Position numbers and translations under genes: made by a program | In this document: positions 1 to 4,683 of the stretch, one piece after another | How the letters are laid out: each line of letters opens with the position of its first letter | Position numbering within the stretch: the stretch's first letter is position 1 | Notes under the pieces: generated by a model | The model's input: the letters and a program-made list of their open reading frames with translations, nothing else | The model's database searches: none | Told to the model about the DNA's origin: nothing | Assembly (NCBI GenBank): GCA_026713505.1 | Contig: JAPOOH010000424.1 | Location: 1 to 5,120, forward strand | Length of the DNA stretch: 5,120 nt | DNA from: Chloroflexota bacterium | GTDB lineage: Bacteria > Chloroflexota > Dehalococcoidia > Lucifugimonadales > Australimonadaceae | Direction of reading: 5' to 3'

Positions 1-38
1 CCCTCCCCGAATCCCCCAGAGGTTGCGATGCAAGCTCA

Positions 39-68
39 CTGACAACCCCGCGAAGCCTCCCATAGAAT
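39..68 (+). promoter_or_regulatory. Sigma70-type promoter for the surface-protein gene, probably leaderless
   Basis: A -35-like CTGACA (39-44) and a -10-like TAGAAT (63-68) are separated by 18 bases. The gene's ATG starts at 76, only 7 bases after the -10 box, so transcription would begin at or next to the A of the ATG. No Shine-Dalgarno sequence lies in the bases before the ATG, which fits leaderless translation. The hexamers are seen directly; the start of transcription is inferred. Confidence 0.6.
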
Positions 69-75
69 CCCAACC

Positions 76-843
76 ATGCTTCGCTCCACGAACCTTCCGA
101 CCCCCGCCCTGCGCACCTTCCTGACCCTGCTTGCGCTGCTGGCCGCCGCCCTCCTCGCCCCGCTCCCCGCCTCCGCCCAGGACCCCCCCGACGACGAACG
201 CGAACAGAGCATCCCCCCGTTCCCCGTCGTCTACCTCGAGGGCACCGCAACGCTGGACGGCGAGCCGGTCGCCCAGGGCGAGATCGTCGTGCGCGTCGGC
301 GACTGGGAGCGCCCCAAGCGCATCCCGGTCGTCGACGGCAGGTTCAACTGCGCGAGCGACGAGGGCTGTCTGCTCGTCGGGCCGCCCGGATACCTCATCG
401 GCGACCCCCCGCGCTACGAATACGTCGGCGCCGATGTGACGTTCCACCTGAACGGTGAGCAGCAGGCCGACCTGACGTACCCGTTCGCACACATGTCCCA
501 GCCGTGCTTCGTGGACAGCGTCGAGCTGTCCTTTGGCGCGGGCGTGGAGCCGCGCGTCGACCAGCCGTGCCCCAGCGTCCCGGCGGGGACCATCGCCCCG
601 CCTCCGCCGACGCCCACTCCGACACCTACCCCCACCCCGACGCCGGCCCCGACGCCAACCCCGGCCCCCACGGCGACGCCCGTCCCGCCGACGGCCACGC
701 CGACCGCAGCTCCCGCAGAGCCCGTTCCACCCGTGTCAGACGACGACGGCGGGGGCGTGCCCATCGTGCTGCTGGTCGTGCTCGCAGGTGTCGTCGTCAT
801 CGCGGCAGTGGGCGGCGTCGCGCTGCTGAGGCGCCGGTCGTAG
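76..843 (+). CDS. Secreted, membrane-anchored protein with Pro/Thr stalk, unknown function
   Basis: I do not recognise this 255-residue protein, but its architecture is clear. Residues 1-34 form a signal peptide: Arg near the N-terminus, a Leu/Ala-rich core at about 15-30, and an ASA-QD cleavage site after residue 34. Residues 50-170 form a compact extracellular domain opening with a TATLDGEPVAQGEIVVRV-like strand pattern, resembling the start of beta-sandwich domains found in surface proteins. It has four cysteines (92, 98, 144, 165) that could form two disulfides. Residues 175-220 are a Pro/Thr/Ala stalk. Residues 228-251 are one hydrophobic helix followed by RRRS, a stop-transfer tail, so the domain should be held outside the cell on a flexible rod. 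There is no LPXTG motif. The gene appears monocistronic, with its own promoter at 39-68 and a hairpin after the stop. Function and partner are unknown. Confidence 0.85.
   Translation: MLRSTNLPTPALRTFLTLLALLAAALLAPLPASAQDPPDDEREQSIPPFPVVYLEGTATLDGEPVAQGEIVVRVGDWERPKRIPVVDGRFNCASDEGCLLVGPPGYLIGDPPRYEYVGADVTFHLNGEQQADLTYPFAHMSQPCFVDSVELSFGAGVEPRVDQPCPSVPAGTIAPPPPTPTPTPTPTPTPAPTPTPAPTATPVPPTATPTAAPAEPVPPVSDDDGGGVPIVLLVVLAGVVVIAAVGGVALLRRRS
598..717 (+). repeat. Low-complexity Pro/Thr codon repeat encoding the stalk
   Basis: This in-frame stretch encodes about 40 residues made almost only of Pro, Thr and Ala, mainly alternating Thr-Pro pairs (residues 175-214 of the surface protein). At DNA level it is a run of near-repeated six-base units of the ACGCCC/ACCCCG type, with varied third positions. 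Such tracts can expand or contract by slippage; six-base units would keep the frame. Confidence 0.75.
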
Positions 844-883
844 GGCTGTAGCCTGACCCGCCCGCCCGGGAGTACCCTCACCG

Positions 884-899
884 CCCGCTTCAGCGCGGG
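884..899 (+). terminator. GC-rich hairpin after the surface-protein gene
   Basis: CCCGC (884-888) pairs with GCGGG (895-899) around a six-base loop, about 40 bases after the stop at 843 and before the bioY promoter. There is no downstream T tract, so a classical intrinsic terminator is not supported. The hairpin could still mark the transcript end or be a repeat remnant, since a very similar sequence follows the next transcription unit at 2373-2384. Confidence 0.35.
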
Positions 900-939
900 A
901 AACTGCGTGAAGGCCTATGCCAGCCGCAGGGGCGCGCCC

Positions 940-948
940 TGATATACT
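940..948 (+). promoter_or_regulatory. Extended -10 promoter for bioY, probably leaderless
   Basis: TG-A-TATACT (940-948) is a good extended -10 element, with TATACT at 943-948. No convincing -35 box is seen 17-18 bases upstream, which extended -10 promoters can tolerate. The ATG at 956 lies 7 bases after the box, so the predicted transcript begins at about the ATG. This also argues against the upstream in-frame ATG at 917, which would lie before the promoter. No BirA-type operator palindrome was recognised. Confidence 0.6.
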
Positions 949-955
949 GACCCGC

Positions 956-1636
956 ATGCAGATTACGCAACAACGTTCCGCACTGGTCGACTCGATACTT
1001 CCCGGGCAGGGGCTGCTGCGCGACGCGGCGCTCGTGGTGGGCTTCACCTTCATCGTGATCATGTTCGCGCAGATCGCGGTGAAGCTGCCGTTCACGCCCG
1101 TGCCGATCACCGGAGGGACGCTCGGTGTCCTGCTCACGGGCGGCGCGCTGGGGGCGAACCGTGGCGCAGCGAGCCTCGTGCTCTACATGCTGATCGGCAT
1201 GGTTGGCATACCAGTGTTCGCGCCAACTTCCGGAGCCTTGGAGGGACAACTGGTCCATGTCATCCTTCCCTGGTTGGGCGAAGGCGACCTGATATGGGAC
1301 CGGGCCAGCGGCGGCTACATTGTTGGGTACATAGGTGCCGCGTGGGTGGTCGGACGGCTGGCGGAGCAGGGCTGGGACCGAAGCTGGCGCGTGCTGCTGG
1401 CGCTGCTCGCCGGCAACGTGGTGCTCTACTTGCCGGGGCTGGCGTGGCTGTGGTTCTGGGCGGCGAACCTCGCTTCTGAAGCCACGCGCGAAGCCTGGAT
1501 GGCGACGGGAAGCCCCCTGGGCGCCACGTTGCAGTGGGGGCTGTGGCCATTCGTCGTGGGCGACCTTACGAAGCTGTACGTAGCCTCGGTCGCGCTGCCC
1601 GGCGCCTGGGCGCTGTTTGGACGCAAGGAGCGCTAG
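956..1636 (+). CDS. bioY: Biotin transporter substrate-binding subunit BioY (ECF S component)
   Basis: A 226-residue integral membrane protein of the BioY family, the membrane subunit that captures biotin for energy-coupling-factor import. Family marks are clear: PITGGTLGVLLTGGALG at about residues 50-66, the LYMLIGMVGIPVF helix (76-88), SGGYIVGYI (118-126), the WDR segment before a helix (140-142), and the conserved GDLTK (202-206) in the last helix region. About six hydrophobic segments are visible. The loop at 89-118, between the GIPVF and SGGY elements, is somewhat long. I chose the ATG at 956 because a start at 917 would add 13 non-hydrophobic residues overlapping the likely promoter. 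No EcfA ATPase or EcfT gene is in the window, so it would use a shared module encoded elsewhere or act alone, as proposed for some BioY proteins. Its stop codon directly abuts the next start, so the two genes are co-transcribed. Confidence 0.92.
   Translation: MQITQQRSALVDSILPGQGLLRDAALVVGFTFIVIMFAQIAVKLPFTPVPITGGTLGVLLTGGALGANRGAASLVLYMLIGMVGIPVFAPTSGALEGQLVHVILPWLGEGDLIWDRASGGYIVGYIGAAWVVGRLAEQGWDRSWRVLLALLAGNVVLYLPGLAWLWFWAANLASEATREAWMATGSPLGATLQWGLWPFVVGDLTKLYVASVALPGAWALFGRKER
1625..1630 (+). promoter_or_regulatory. Shine-Dalgarno site supporting a GTG start
   Basis: AAGGAG, inside the last codons of bioY, lies 6 bases before the GTG at 1637. This supports GTG as the true start of the downstream gene and coupling of its translation to bioY. 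Confidence 0.75.
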
Positions 1637-2290
1637 GTGGAGATCAACTGGATAGGCCACGCGGCGTTCCGCGTGCGCAGCAGCAACAAGACGCTCGTCA
1701 TGGACCCGTTCCCGCCGGAGCTGGGGCTGCGCATCCCGCCGCAGCAGGCGCAGGCCGACCTCGTGACGCAGAGCAGCGACGACCCGTTCCACTCGGCGCT
1801 CGGCGCGCTCTCCGGCGACCCGATCGCACTTGATGGCCCCGGGGAGTACGAGGCGGCGGGGATGCACCTGCGCGGCCTCCGGACGACGCGCCGCACGAAC
1901 GAGGGAGAGCCGCAGCGGTGGAACACGGTGTTCACCGTGCAGGCGGAGGGCATCGTGTTGTGCCACCTCGGCAACCCGGACCGGCTGCTCACGAACAGGG
2001 AGGTCGACGGGCTGGGGTCGCCCCACGTGCTGATGGCGCCGGTGGGGAGCGACACGGGGCTGTCAGCGGCGGACGTGGTGGAGATCGTGCGGAGCGTCGA
2101 GCCGCGAATCGTGGTGCCGATGCTGTACGCGCACGGCGGGAACAGGCATCCGCTGCGCGAGCTGGGGCCGTTCCTGCAGGAGATGGGCGTTCGCGAGCCG
2201 GAGTCGCAGCAGCGTCTCACGGTGACGCGAGCGAATCTGCCGGACGAAACACAGGTGATGGTGCTGCAGCCCACCGGCGCTCTGCTGTAG
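1637..2290 (+). CDS. Metallo-beta-lactamase-fold protein (UlaG-like/Lactamase_B_3 type), metal site largely lost
   Basis: A 217-residue protein with the full outline of the small MBL-fold hydrolases related to UlaG. It has the opening INWIGHAAFRV (3-13), the first strand ending in MDPF (22-25), GPGEYEAAG (67-75), a CHLG strand end (109-112), APVG (134-137) and a PRIVVPM strand (156-162). In active relatives these frame a metal centre. Here, by recalled family pattern, HxHxDH is replaced by SDDPFH (47-52), the RTxxH histidine is Arg85, the Asp of HLGD is Asn113, and the His of PMH is Leu163. Only His52, and His8 of the GHA motif, remain. I infer a non-catalytic or altered protein rather than a working hydrolase. 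The frame is intact, with strand elements preserved, so it is not an obvious pseudogene. Translation starts at GTG directly after the bioY stop (no gap), with a good ribosome site. Its role beside bioY is unknown. Confidence 0.82.
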   Translation: MEINWIGHAAFRVRSSNKTLVMDPFPPELGLRIPPQQAQADLVTQSSDDPFHSALGALSGDPIALDGPGEYEAAGMHLRGLRTTRRTNEGEPQRWNTVFTVQAEGIVLCHLGNPDRLLTNREVDGLGSPHVLMAPVGSDTGLSAADVVEIVRSVEPRIVVPMLYAHGGNRHPLRELGPFLQEMGVREPESQQRLTVTRANLPDETQVMVLQPTGALL

Positions 2291-2370
2291 GACAGTGCGG
2301 ACACACGCGTAGTTCCACCCACGCAACCCGCCCGGTATGCTGCAGGAGACACGCCCCGCGCCGCGGCCTA

Positions 2371-2389
2371 AGCCCGTTGCAGCGGGGCT
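2371..2389 (+). terminator. GC-rich hairpin after the bioY/MBL unit
   Basis: AGCCC (2371-2375) pairs with GGGCT (2385-2389) around a nine-base loop, about 80 bases after the stop at 2290. No T tract follows, so intrinsic termination is unproven. Its core, CCCGTTGCAGCG (2373-2384), matches CCCGCTTCAGCG (884-895) downstream of the first gene at 10 of 12 positions. Confidence 0.35.
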
Positions 2390-2441
2390 CAGCCACTCTG
2401 CACGTCCCGTCATGCGCCACCTCGCCCCACGGCTTCGCCGC

Positions 2442-2479
2442 CCTGTCATGTTGAGCCCCTTCGGCAGGCTCAGGACAGG
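2442..2479 (+). repeat. Bulged palindromic intergenic repeat
   Basis: CCTGTC (2442-2447) pairs with GACAGG (2474-2479), and TTGAGCC (2451-2457) pairs with GGCTCAG (2467-2473, one G-T pair). This gives a 13-pair stem with a three-base bulge (ATG, 2448-2450) and a nine-base loop containing TTCGG. From memory, sequences of the form CTTCGGCAGGCTCAGGACAGG recur many times between genes in environmental bacterial genomes, so this looks like a copy of a dispersed REP/MITE-like element. The copy number here cannot be seen. Confidence 0.65.
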
Positions 2480-2489
2480 CCCCCGCGCC

Positions 2490-2559
2490 GGATTCCAGTC
2501 CGCGCTGGAACGACGGACACCCGTCCACAGTCTGGATTCCGACCTCCGCCGGAGCGACG
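2490..2559 (+). repeat. Two related imperfect palindromes, 44-base period
   Basis: Unit 1 (2490-2515) begins GGATTCC and ends GGAACGACG, with TTCCAG (2493-2498) pairing to CTGGAA (2505-2510). Unit 2 (2534-2559) begins with the same GGATTCC and ends GGAGCGACG, with TTCCGAC (2537-2543) opposed to GCCGGAG (2548-2554) with one mismatch and one G-T pair. Start and end blocks are both offset by exactly 44 bases. The spacer holds a further short inverted repeat (ACGG/CCGT). The arms differ while pairing is largely kept, as in REP-like elements. Confidence 0.6.
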
Positions 2560-2575
2560 AAGGCGGGCGCTTGCG

Positions 2576-2605
2576 TTGACCGTTCGCGGGTGGTGTTCCT
2601 AGAAT
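2576..2605 (+). promoter_or_regulatory. Near-consensus sigma70-type promoter for the DUF151 gene
   Basis: TTGACC (2576-2581) and TAGAAT (2600-2605) are 18 bases apart, each one base from the sigma70 consensus hexamers. Transcription would start near 2612, giving a leader of about 15 bases to the ATG at 2627. This leader contains GGGGAG (2613-2618), a ribosome site 8 bases before that ATG. The promoter lies directly downstream of the intergenic repeats. Confidence 0.72.
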
Positions 2606-2626
2606 GGCTGCAGGGGAGTGTGTGCC

Positions 2627-3301
2627 ATGCAAGAGATGCTCATCGACAGTATCCGGGTCAGCCTGATGAACTATCAGCGCGTCGTCATCCTGAAAGAGCG
2701 GGAGAGCGACCGCTACCTGCCGATCCGCATCGGCTCGCCGGAGGCGGACGCCATCGCGCTGAAGCTGCAGGACGTGGCTGCGGCCAGGCCCCTCACGCAC
2801 GATCTGCTCGGCGCTGTCATTTCGGCGCTTGGCGCTACCATCCGGCACATCGTGGTCTGCGACCTCGAGAACGACACGTTCTACGCCCGGCTCGTGCTGA
2901 CGCTGGCGGACGGCTCCCACAAGGAGATCGACTGCCGCCCGAGCGATGCGATCGCGGTGGCGGTGCGCGGCGGCCAGCTGGTGCAGGGGAAGGACGGCGA
3001 GGACCACTGGTTCTCGTCGCTGCAAGAGGCAGATGAGTTTTCCAAGGAGCAGGGCGGGGACGGGTCGGACGTGCGCTCCAAGGTGCCGATCTACGTGGAG
3101 GACCGCGTGCTGGAGCGCGCGGGCGTGGTGGTGGACGGGAACGTGGAGGAGAGCAGCGAGGCCTCTCAGCCGCGCCGCCGGCAGCGTCCAGCGCAGCAGG
3201 GAGTCACGGAGGAGGAGATGGAGAAGCTCTCCGCATTCTCCGAGTTCCTGGAGGACCTGCCGGGGCTGGAAGACCTTGGCAAGCCGGGCGAGACGCAGTA
3301 A
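2627..3301 (+). CDS. DUF151 / bifunctional nuclease family protein
   Basis: A 224-residue protein whose first 125 or so residues match the bifunctional nuclease (BFN, DUF151, PF02577) domain. Seen are IDSIRVSL (6-13), VVILKE (19-24), YLPIRIGSPEADAIAL (30-45), RPLTHDLL (54-61), the strand pair ending in FYARLVL (85-91), and the signature IDCRPSDAIAVAVR (101-114). Family members are reported to have RNase and DNase activity in plants; in bacteria the role is poorly defined, so I claim the family only. Residues 120-165 continue with a segment containing VPIYVEDRVLERAGVV. The C-terminal third (about 166-224) is charged, low-complexity and probably disordered, with a possible short helix EEEMEKLSAFSEFLEDL; I see no clear UVR domain. 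ATG at 2627 is preferred over the in-frame GTG at 2618, because GGGGAG is correctly spaced for the ATG and overlaps the GTG. The gene appears monocistronic. Confidence 0.88.
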   Translation: MQEMLIDSIRVSLMNYQRVVILKERESDRYLPIRIGSPEADAIALKLQDVAAARPLTHDLLGAVISALGATIRHIVVCDLENDTFYARLVLTLADGSHKEIDCRPSDAIAVAVRGGQLVQGKDGEDHWFSSLQEADEFSKEQGGDGSDVRSKVPIYVEDRVLERAGVVVDGNVEESSEASQPRRRQRPAQQGVTEEEMEKLSAFSEFLEDLPGLEDLGKPGETQ

Positions 3302-3326
3302 GGGGCGGTTACCCGTCTCAGGGTCT

Positions 3327-3390
3327 CGCCATGCTGAGCGCAGGGGCGAGGCGTTTCCAAGAGATTCCTCGGCTCCTCTTGGAATGACAA
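3327..3390 (+). repeat. Palindromic intergenic repeat after the DUF151 gene
   Basis: A perfect nine-base inverted repeat, TTCCAAGAG (3355-3363) and CTCTTGGAA (3376-3384), encloses a 12-base loop containing CCTCGGC. It is preceded by GCCATGCTGAGCGCAG (3328-3343) and followed by TGACA. From memory, the pattern ATGCTGAGCGCAG, then GAGATTCnTCGGC, then GGAATGACA is a widespread intergenic repeat in environmental bacteria. The strong stem 50-80 bases after the stop could also stabilise or end the upstream mRNA, but no T tract follows. Confidence 0.65.
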
Positions 3391-3422
3391 GCACAGGGAC
3401 CGCAATCCCGCCCGCTCCTCAC

Positions 3423-3450
3423 GCTGGGTCCCGGCCTTACGGCGATGACG
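3423..3450 (+). repeat. Degraded palindromic repeat before the ATP synthase promoter
   Basis: The sequence has the layout GGTCCCGGCC-TTAC-GGCGATGACG, like a decayed copy of the repeat type with CCGGC/GCCGG arms ending in ATGACG. Only GCC/GGC (3434-3436, 3441-3443) still pair well. Its ending resembles the CGACG endings of the pair at 2490-2559, suggesting a common family on both sides of the DUF151 gene. Confidence 0.45.
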
Positions 3451-3465
3451 CCCTGGGGCTTTTGC

Positions 3466-3494
3466 TTTGCATGCGCCGGGTATTGTGATAGGAT
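3466..3494 (+). promoter_or_regulatory. Likely promoter of the ATP synthase operon (extended -10)
   Basis: TG-A-TAGGAT (3486-3494) is an extended -10 element with two mismatches in the hexamer. TTTGCA (3466-3471) is a four-of-six -35 match at 17-base spacing. Transcription would begin near 3501 and leave a leader of about 17 bases before the ATG at 3518. The promoter starts directly after the repeat-containing gap and is weaker than the one at 2576. Confidence 0.45.
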
Positions 3495-3517
3495 TCACGC
3501 AGGCTCCGGACCAGCGC

Positions 3518-3757
3518 ATGAGACACCGTCCCTGGTGGGTTTCAGCGGCACAGTTCACCGGCCTCGGTTGGTACATCGCCGCGGCGATCGTGCTCCCGAC
3601 GCTGGGCGGAGCGTGGCTTGACGGCAGAGCGGGAACCTCGCCTCTCTTTCTCCTGGCAGGCGTACTCTTCGGGGTCGTCCTGGCATTCTACGGGGTGTAC
3701 CGCATGGCCTCGGGCTACCTCAGCGGCGGCAACCGCCGCGAGGAGGCTGACGAGTAG
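3518..3757 (+). CDS. AtpZ/AtpI-family F0F1 ATP synthase accessory membrane protein
   Basis: A 79-residue protein with two membrane helices (about 17-34 and 43-62) and the family pattern LGGAWLDGRAGTSPLF (29-44), then Gly-rich helix 2 ending YRM (61-63). It has a charged C-terminal tail, RREEADE. This matches the small AtpZ/AtpI group (PF09527) commonly encoded just before atpB. Members have been linked to c-ring assembly and to cation supply to the ATP synthase; which role applies here is not shown. An in-frame TTG at 3467 and GTG at 3485 would extend it by up to 17 residues, but these lie within the proposed promoter, and the family core starts after 3518. The ATG has only a weak ribosome site, so the start is uncertain. 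The TAG stop overlaps the GTG start of atpB by one base, so translation of the two is probably coupled. Confidence 0.83.
   Translation: MRHRPWWVSAAQFTGLGWYIAAAIVLPTLGGAWLDGRAGTSPLFLLAGVLFGVVLAFYGVYRMASGYLSGGNRREEADE
3741..3746 (+). promoter_or_regulatory. Shine-Dalgarno site for atpB
   Basis: AGGAGG, inside the last codons of the AtpZ/AtpI-like gene, lies 10 bases before the GTG at 3757. It supports that unusual start, which shares its G with the upstream TAG stop. Confidence 0.75.
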
Positions 3758-4611
3758 TGAAGAAGCGTGTGATTCTGCTGGCGGTCGCTGCGCTGGCCCT
3801 CGTGGGGCTGGGGATGGGGGCCATAGGCAGGGCTATCCTTCCGGTGCCGGAAGTGCACCTGGCGCCACAGAAGATATTCGCCATCGGCGGCTTCACCGTC
3901 ACCAACACGCTCCTCTCCGCCTGGCTCACGTGCATCGTCATCCTGCTGCTGTTCGGGCTGGGCACGCGCCGCATGAGCATGGTGCCCGGCCGCCTGCAGG
4001 GGCTGCTGGAGATGCTCATAGAGGCGCTCTACGGCTTCATCAGGGGTATCGCCGGGGAGTACTATGCCCGGCGTTTTTTCCCGCTCCTGGCCACCATCTT
4101 CTTCTTCGTTGCGTTCAACGCCTGGATGGCGCTGTTGCCCATCTACCCCACAGTGGGATTCACGGCAGAAGGCTCCGACCACATCACGACGCACCTGCTG
4201 CGCAGCGCGGGCACGGACATCAACATGCCCCTCGCGCTGGCAATCATCGCGTTCGTGTTCATAGAGGGCTGGGGGTTCCGTGTCCACAGGTTCGGCTACC
4301 TGCGGGAGTTTTTCCGTTTCGGGAACCCGGTGCAGACTTTCATCGGGCTGCTGGAGCTCATCAGCCACTTCATCCGCATCATCAGCTTCACCTTCCGTCT
4401 CTTCGGCAACATGCTCGCCGGGGAGATCGTCCTGTTCATGATGACGTTCCTGACCTTCTTCGTGACGCCCATAATCTTCTACGGGCTGGAGATACTGGTC
4501 GGGGGCGTGCAGGCGCTGGTATTCATGGGCCTGACGCTCGTGTTCACGGTGCTTGCTATAGCTCCGCATGAGGGTCATGACAAGGAGCACGCAGAGGCCG
4601 GACAGCACTAG
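3757..4611 (+). CDS. atpB: F0F1 ATP synthase subunit a
   Basis: A 284-residue membrane protein that forms the proton half-channels beside the c ring of ATP synthase. The decisive region is IIRIISFTF-R-LFGNMLAGE: Arg214 corresponds to the essential arginine (Arg210 of E. coli), Glu223 is nine residues on as in E. coli (Glu219), and Gln252 in VQALVFMGL matches the conserved Gln of the last helix. Hydrophobic segments are visible at about 5-25, 50-70, 107-129, 157-174, 191-236 and 238-269. The N-terminal segment 1-30 resembles a signal peptide or first helix (MKKR then Leu/Ala-rich). The tail HEGHDKEHAEAGQH holds four histidines among acidic residues, an unusual cytoplasm- or periplasm-exposed end. 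Length is normal for the family. Translation starts at GTG overlapping the previous stop. A 72-base gap with a small GC hairpin (GGCG-GAA-CGCC, 4636-4646) separates it from atpE. Confidence 0.95.
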   Translation: MKKRVILLAVAALALVGLGMGAIGRAILPVPEVHLAPQKIFAIGGFTVTNTLLSAWLTCIVILLLFGLGTRRMSMVPGRLQGLLEMLIEALYGFIRGIAGEYYARRFFPLLATIFFFVAFNAWMALLPIYPTVGFTAEGSDHITTHLLRSAGTDINMPLALAIIAFVFIEGWGFRVHRFGYLREFFRFGNPVQTFIGLLELISHFIRIISFTFRLFGNMLAGEIVLFMMTFLTFFVTPIIFYGLEILVGGVQALVFMGLTLVFTVLAIAPHEGHDKEHAEAGQH

Positions 4612-4668
4612 ACCCGCCACCGCGCGGGAAGACGGGGCGGAACGCCGAACGCGCCGCCGAAACAGACC

Positions 4669-4676
4669 AAGGAGGA
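4669..4676 (+). promoter_or_regulatory. Strong Shine-Dalgarno site for atpE
   Basis: AAGGAGGA is fully complementary to the usual 16S rRNA 3' end and lies 7 bases before the ATG at 4684. It is the strongest ribosome site in the window, consistent with the need for many c subunits per complex. Confidence 0.8.
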
Positions 4677-4683
4677 TTCGGTA

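Larger units (their letters stand above)
2291..2575. other. Repeat-rich intergenic region without a credible gene
   Basis: These 285 bases separate the MBL-fold gene from the DUF151 promoter. They hold a hairpin (2371-2389), a bulged palindrome (2442-2479) and a pair of related imperfect palindromes (2490-2559), each listed separately. An 80-codon open frame at 2337-2579 consists mostly of translated repeats and has no ribosome site, so I do not call a gene here. Confidence 0.7.

Noticed and set aside
917..955. Upstream ATG at 917 as the start of bioY
   Set aside because: The added 13 residues would be encoded within and upstream of the extended -10 element at 940-948, no ribosome site precedes 917, and the BioY core does not need them.
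890..2026. Minus-strand open frame of 378 codons opposite bioY
   Set aside because: The opposite strand encodes clear BioY and MBL-fold proteins. The antisense translation has no recognisable motif and a GC-shadow composition.
2490..2559. CRISPR-like repetition in the intergenic gap
   Set aside because: Only two degenerate units are present, they are palindromic and diverged, and there are no regular spacers or cas genes.
2337..2579. 80-codon + strand open frame between the MBL and DUF151 genes
   Set aside because: It is mostly translated palindromic repeats (for example LSPFGRLRTG), with no ribosome site, and it overlaps the DUF151 promoter.
2063..3394. Long open frame of 443 codons on the minus strand
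   Set aside because: It runs antisense across the MBL end, the repeat region and the well-supported DUF151 gene. Its translation is Arg/His/Pro-rich, as expected from a GC-rich shadow frame.
3441..3468. Possible intrinsic terminator: GGCG-ATGA-CGCC followed by T-rich sequence
   Set aside because: The stem is only four pairs, and the T tract is short, interrupted and separated from the stem by CTGGGGC.
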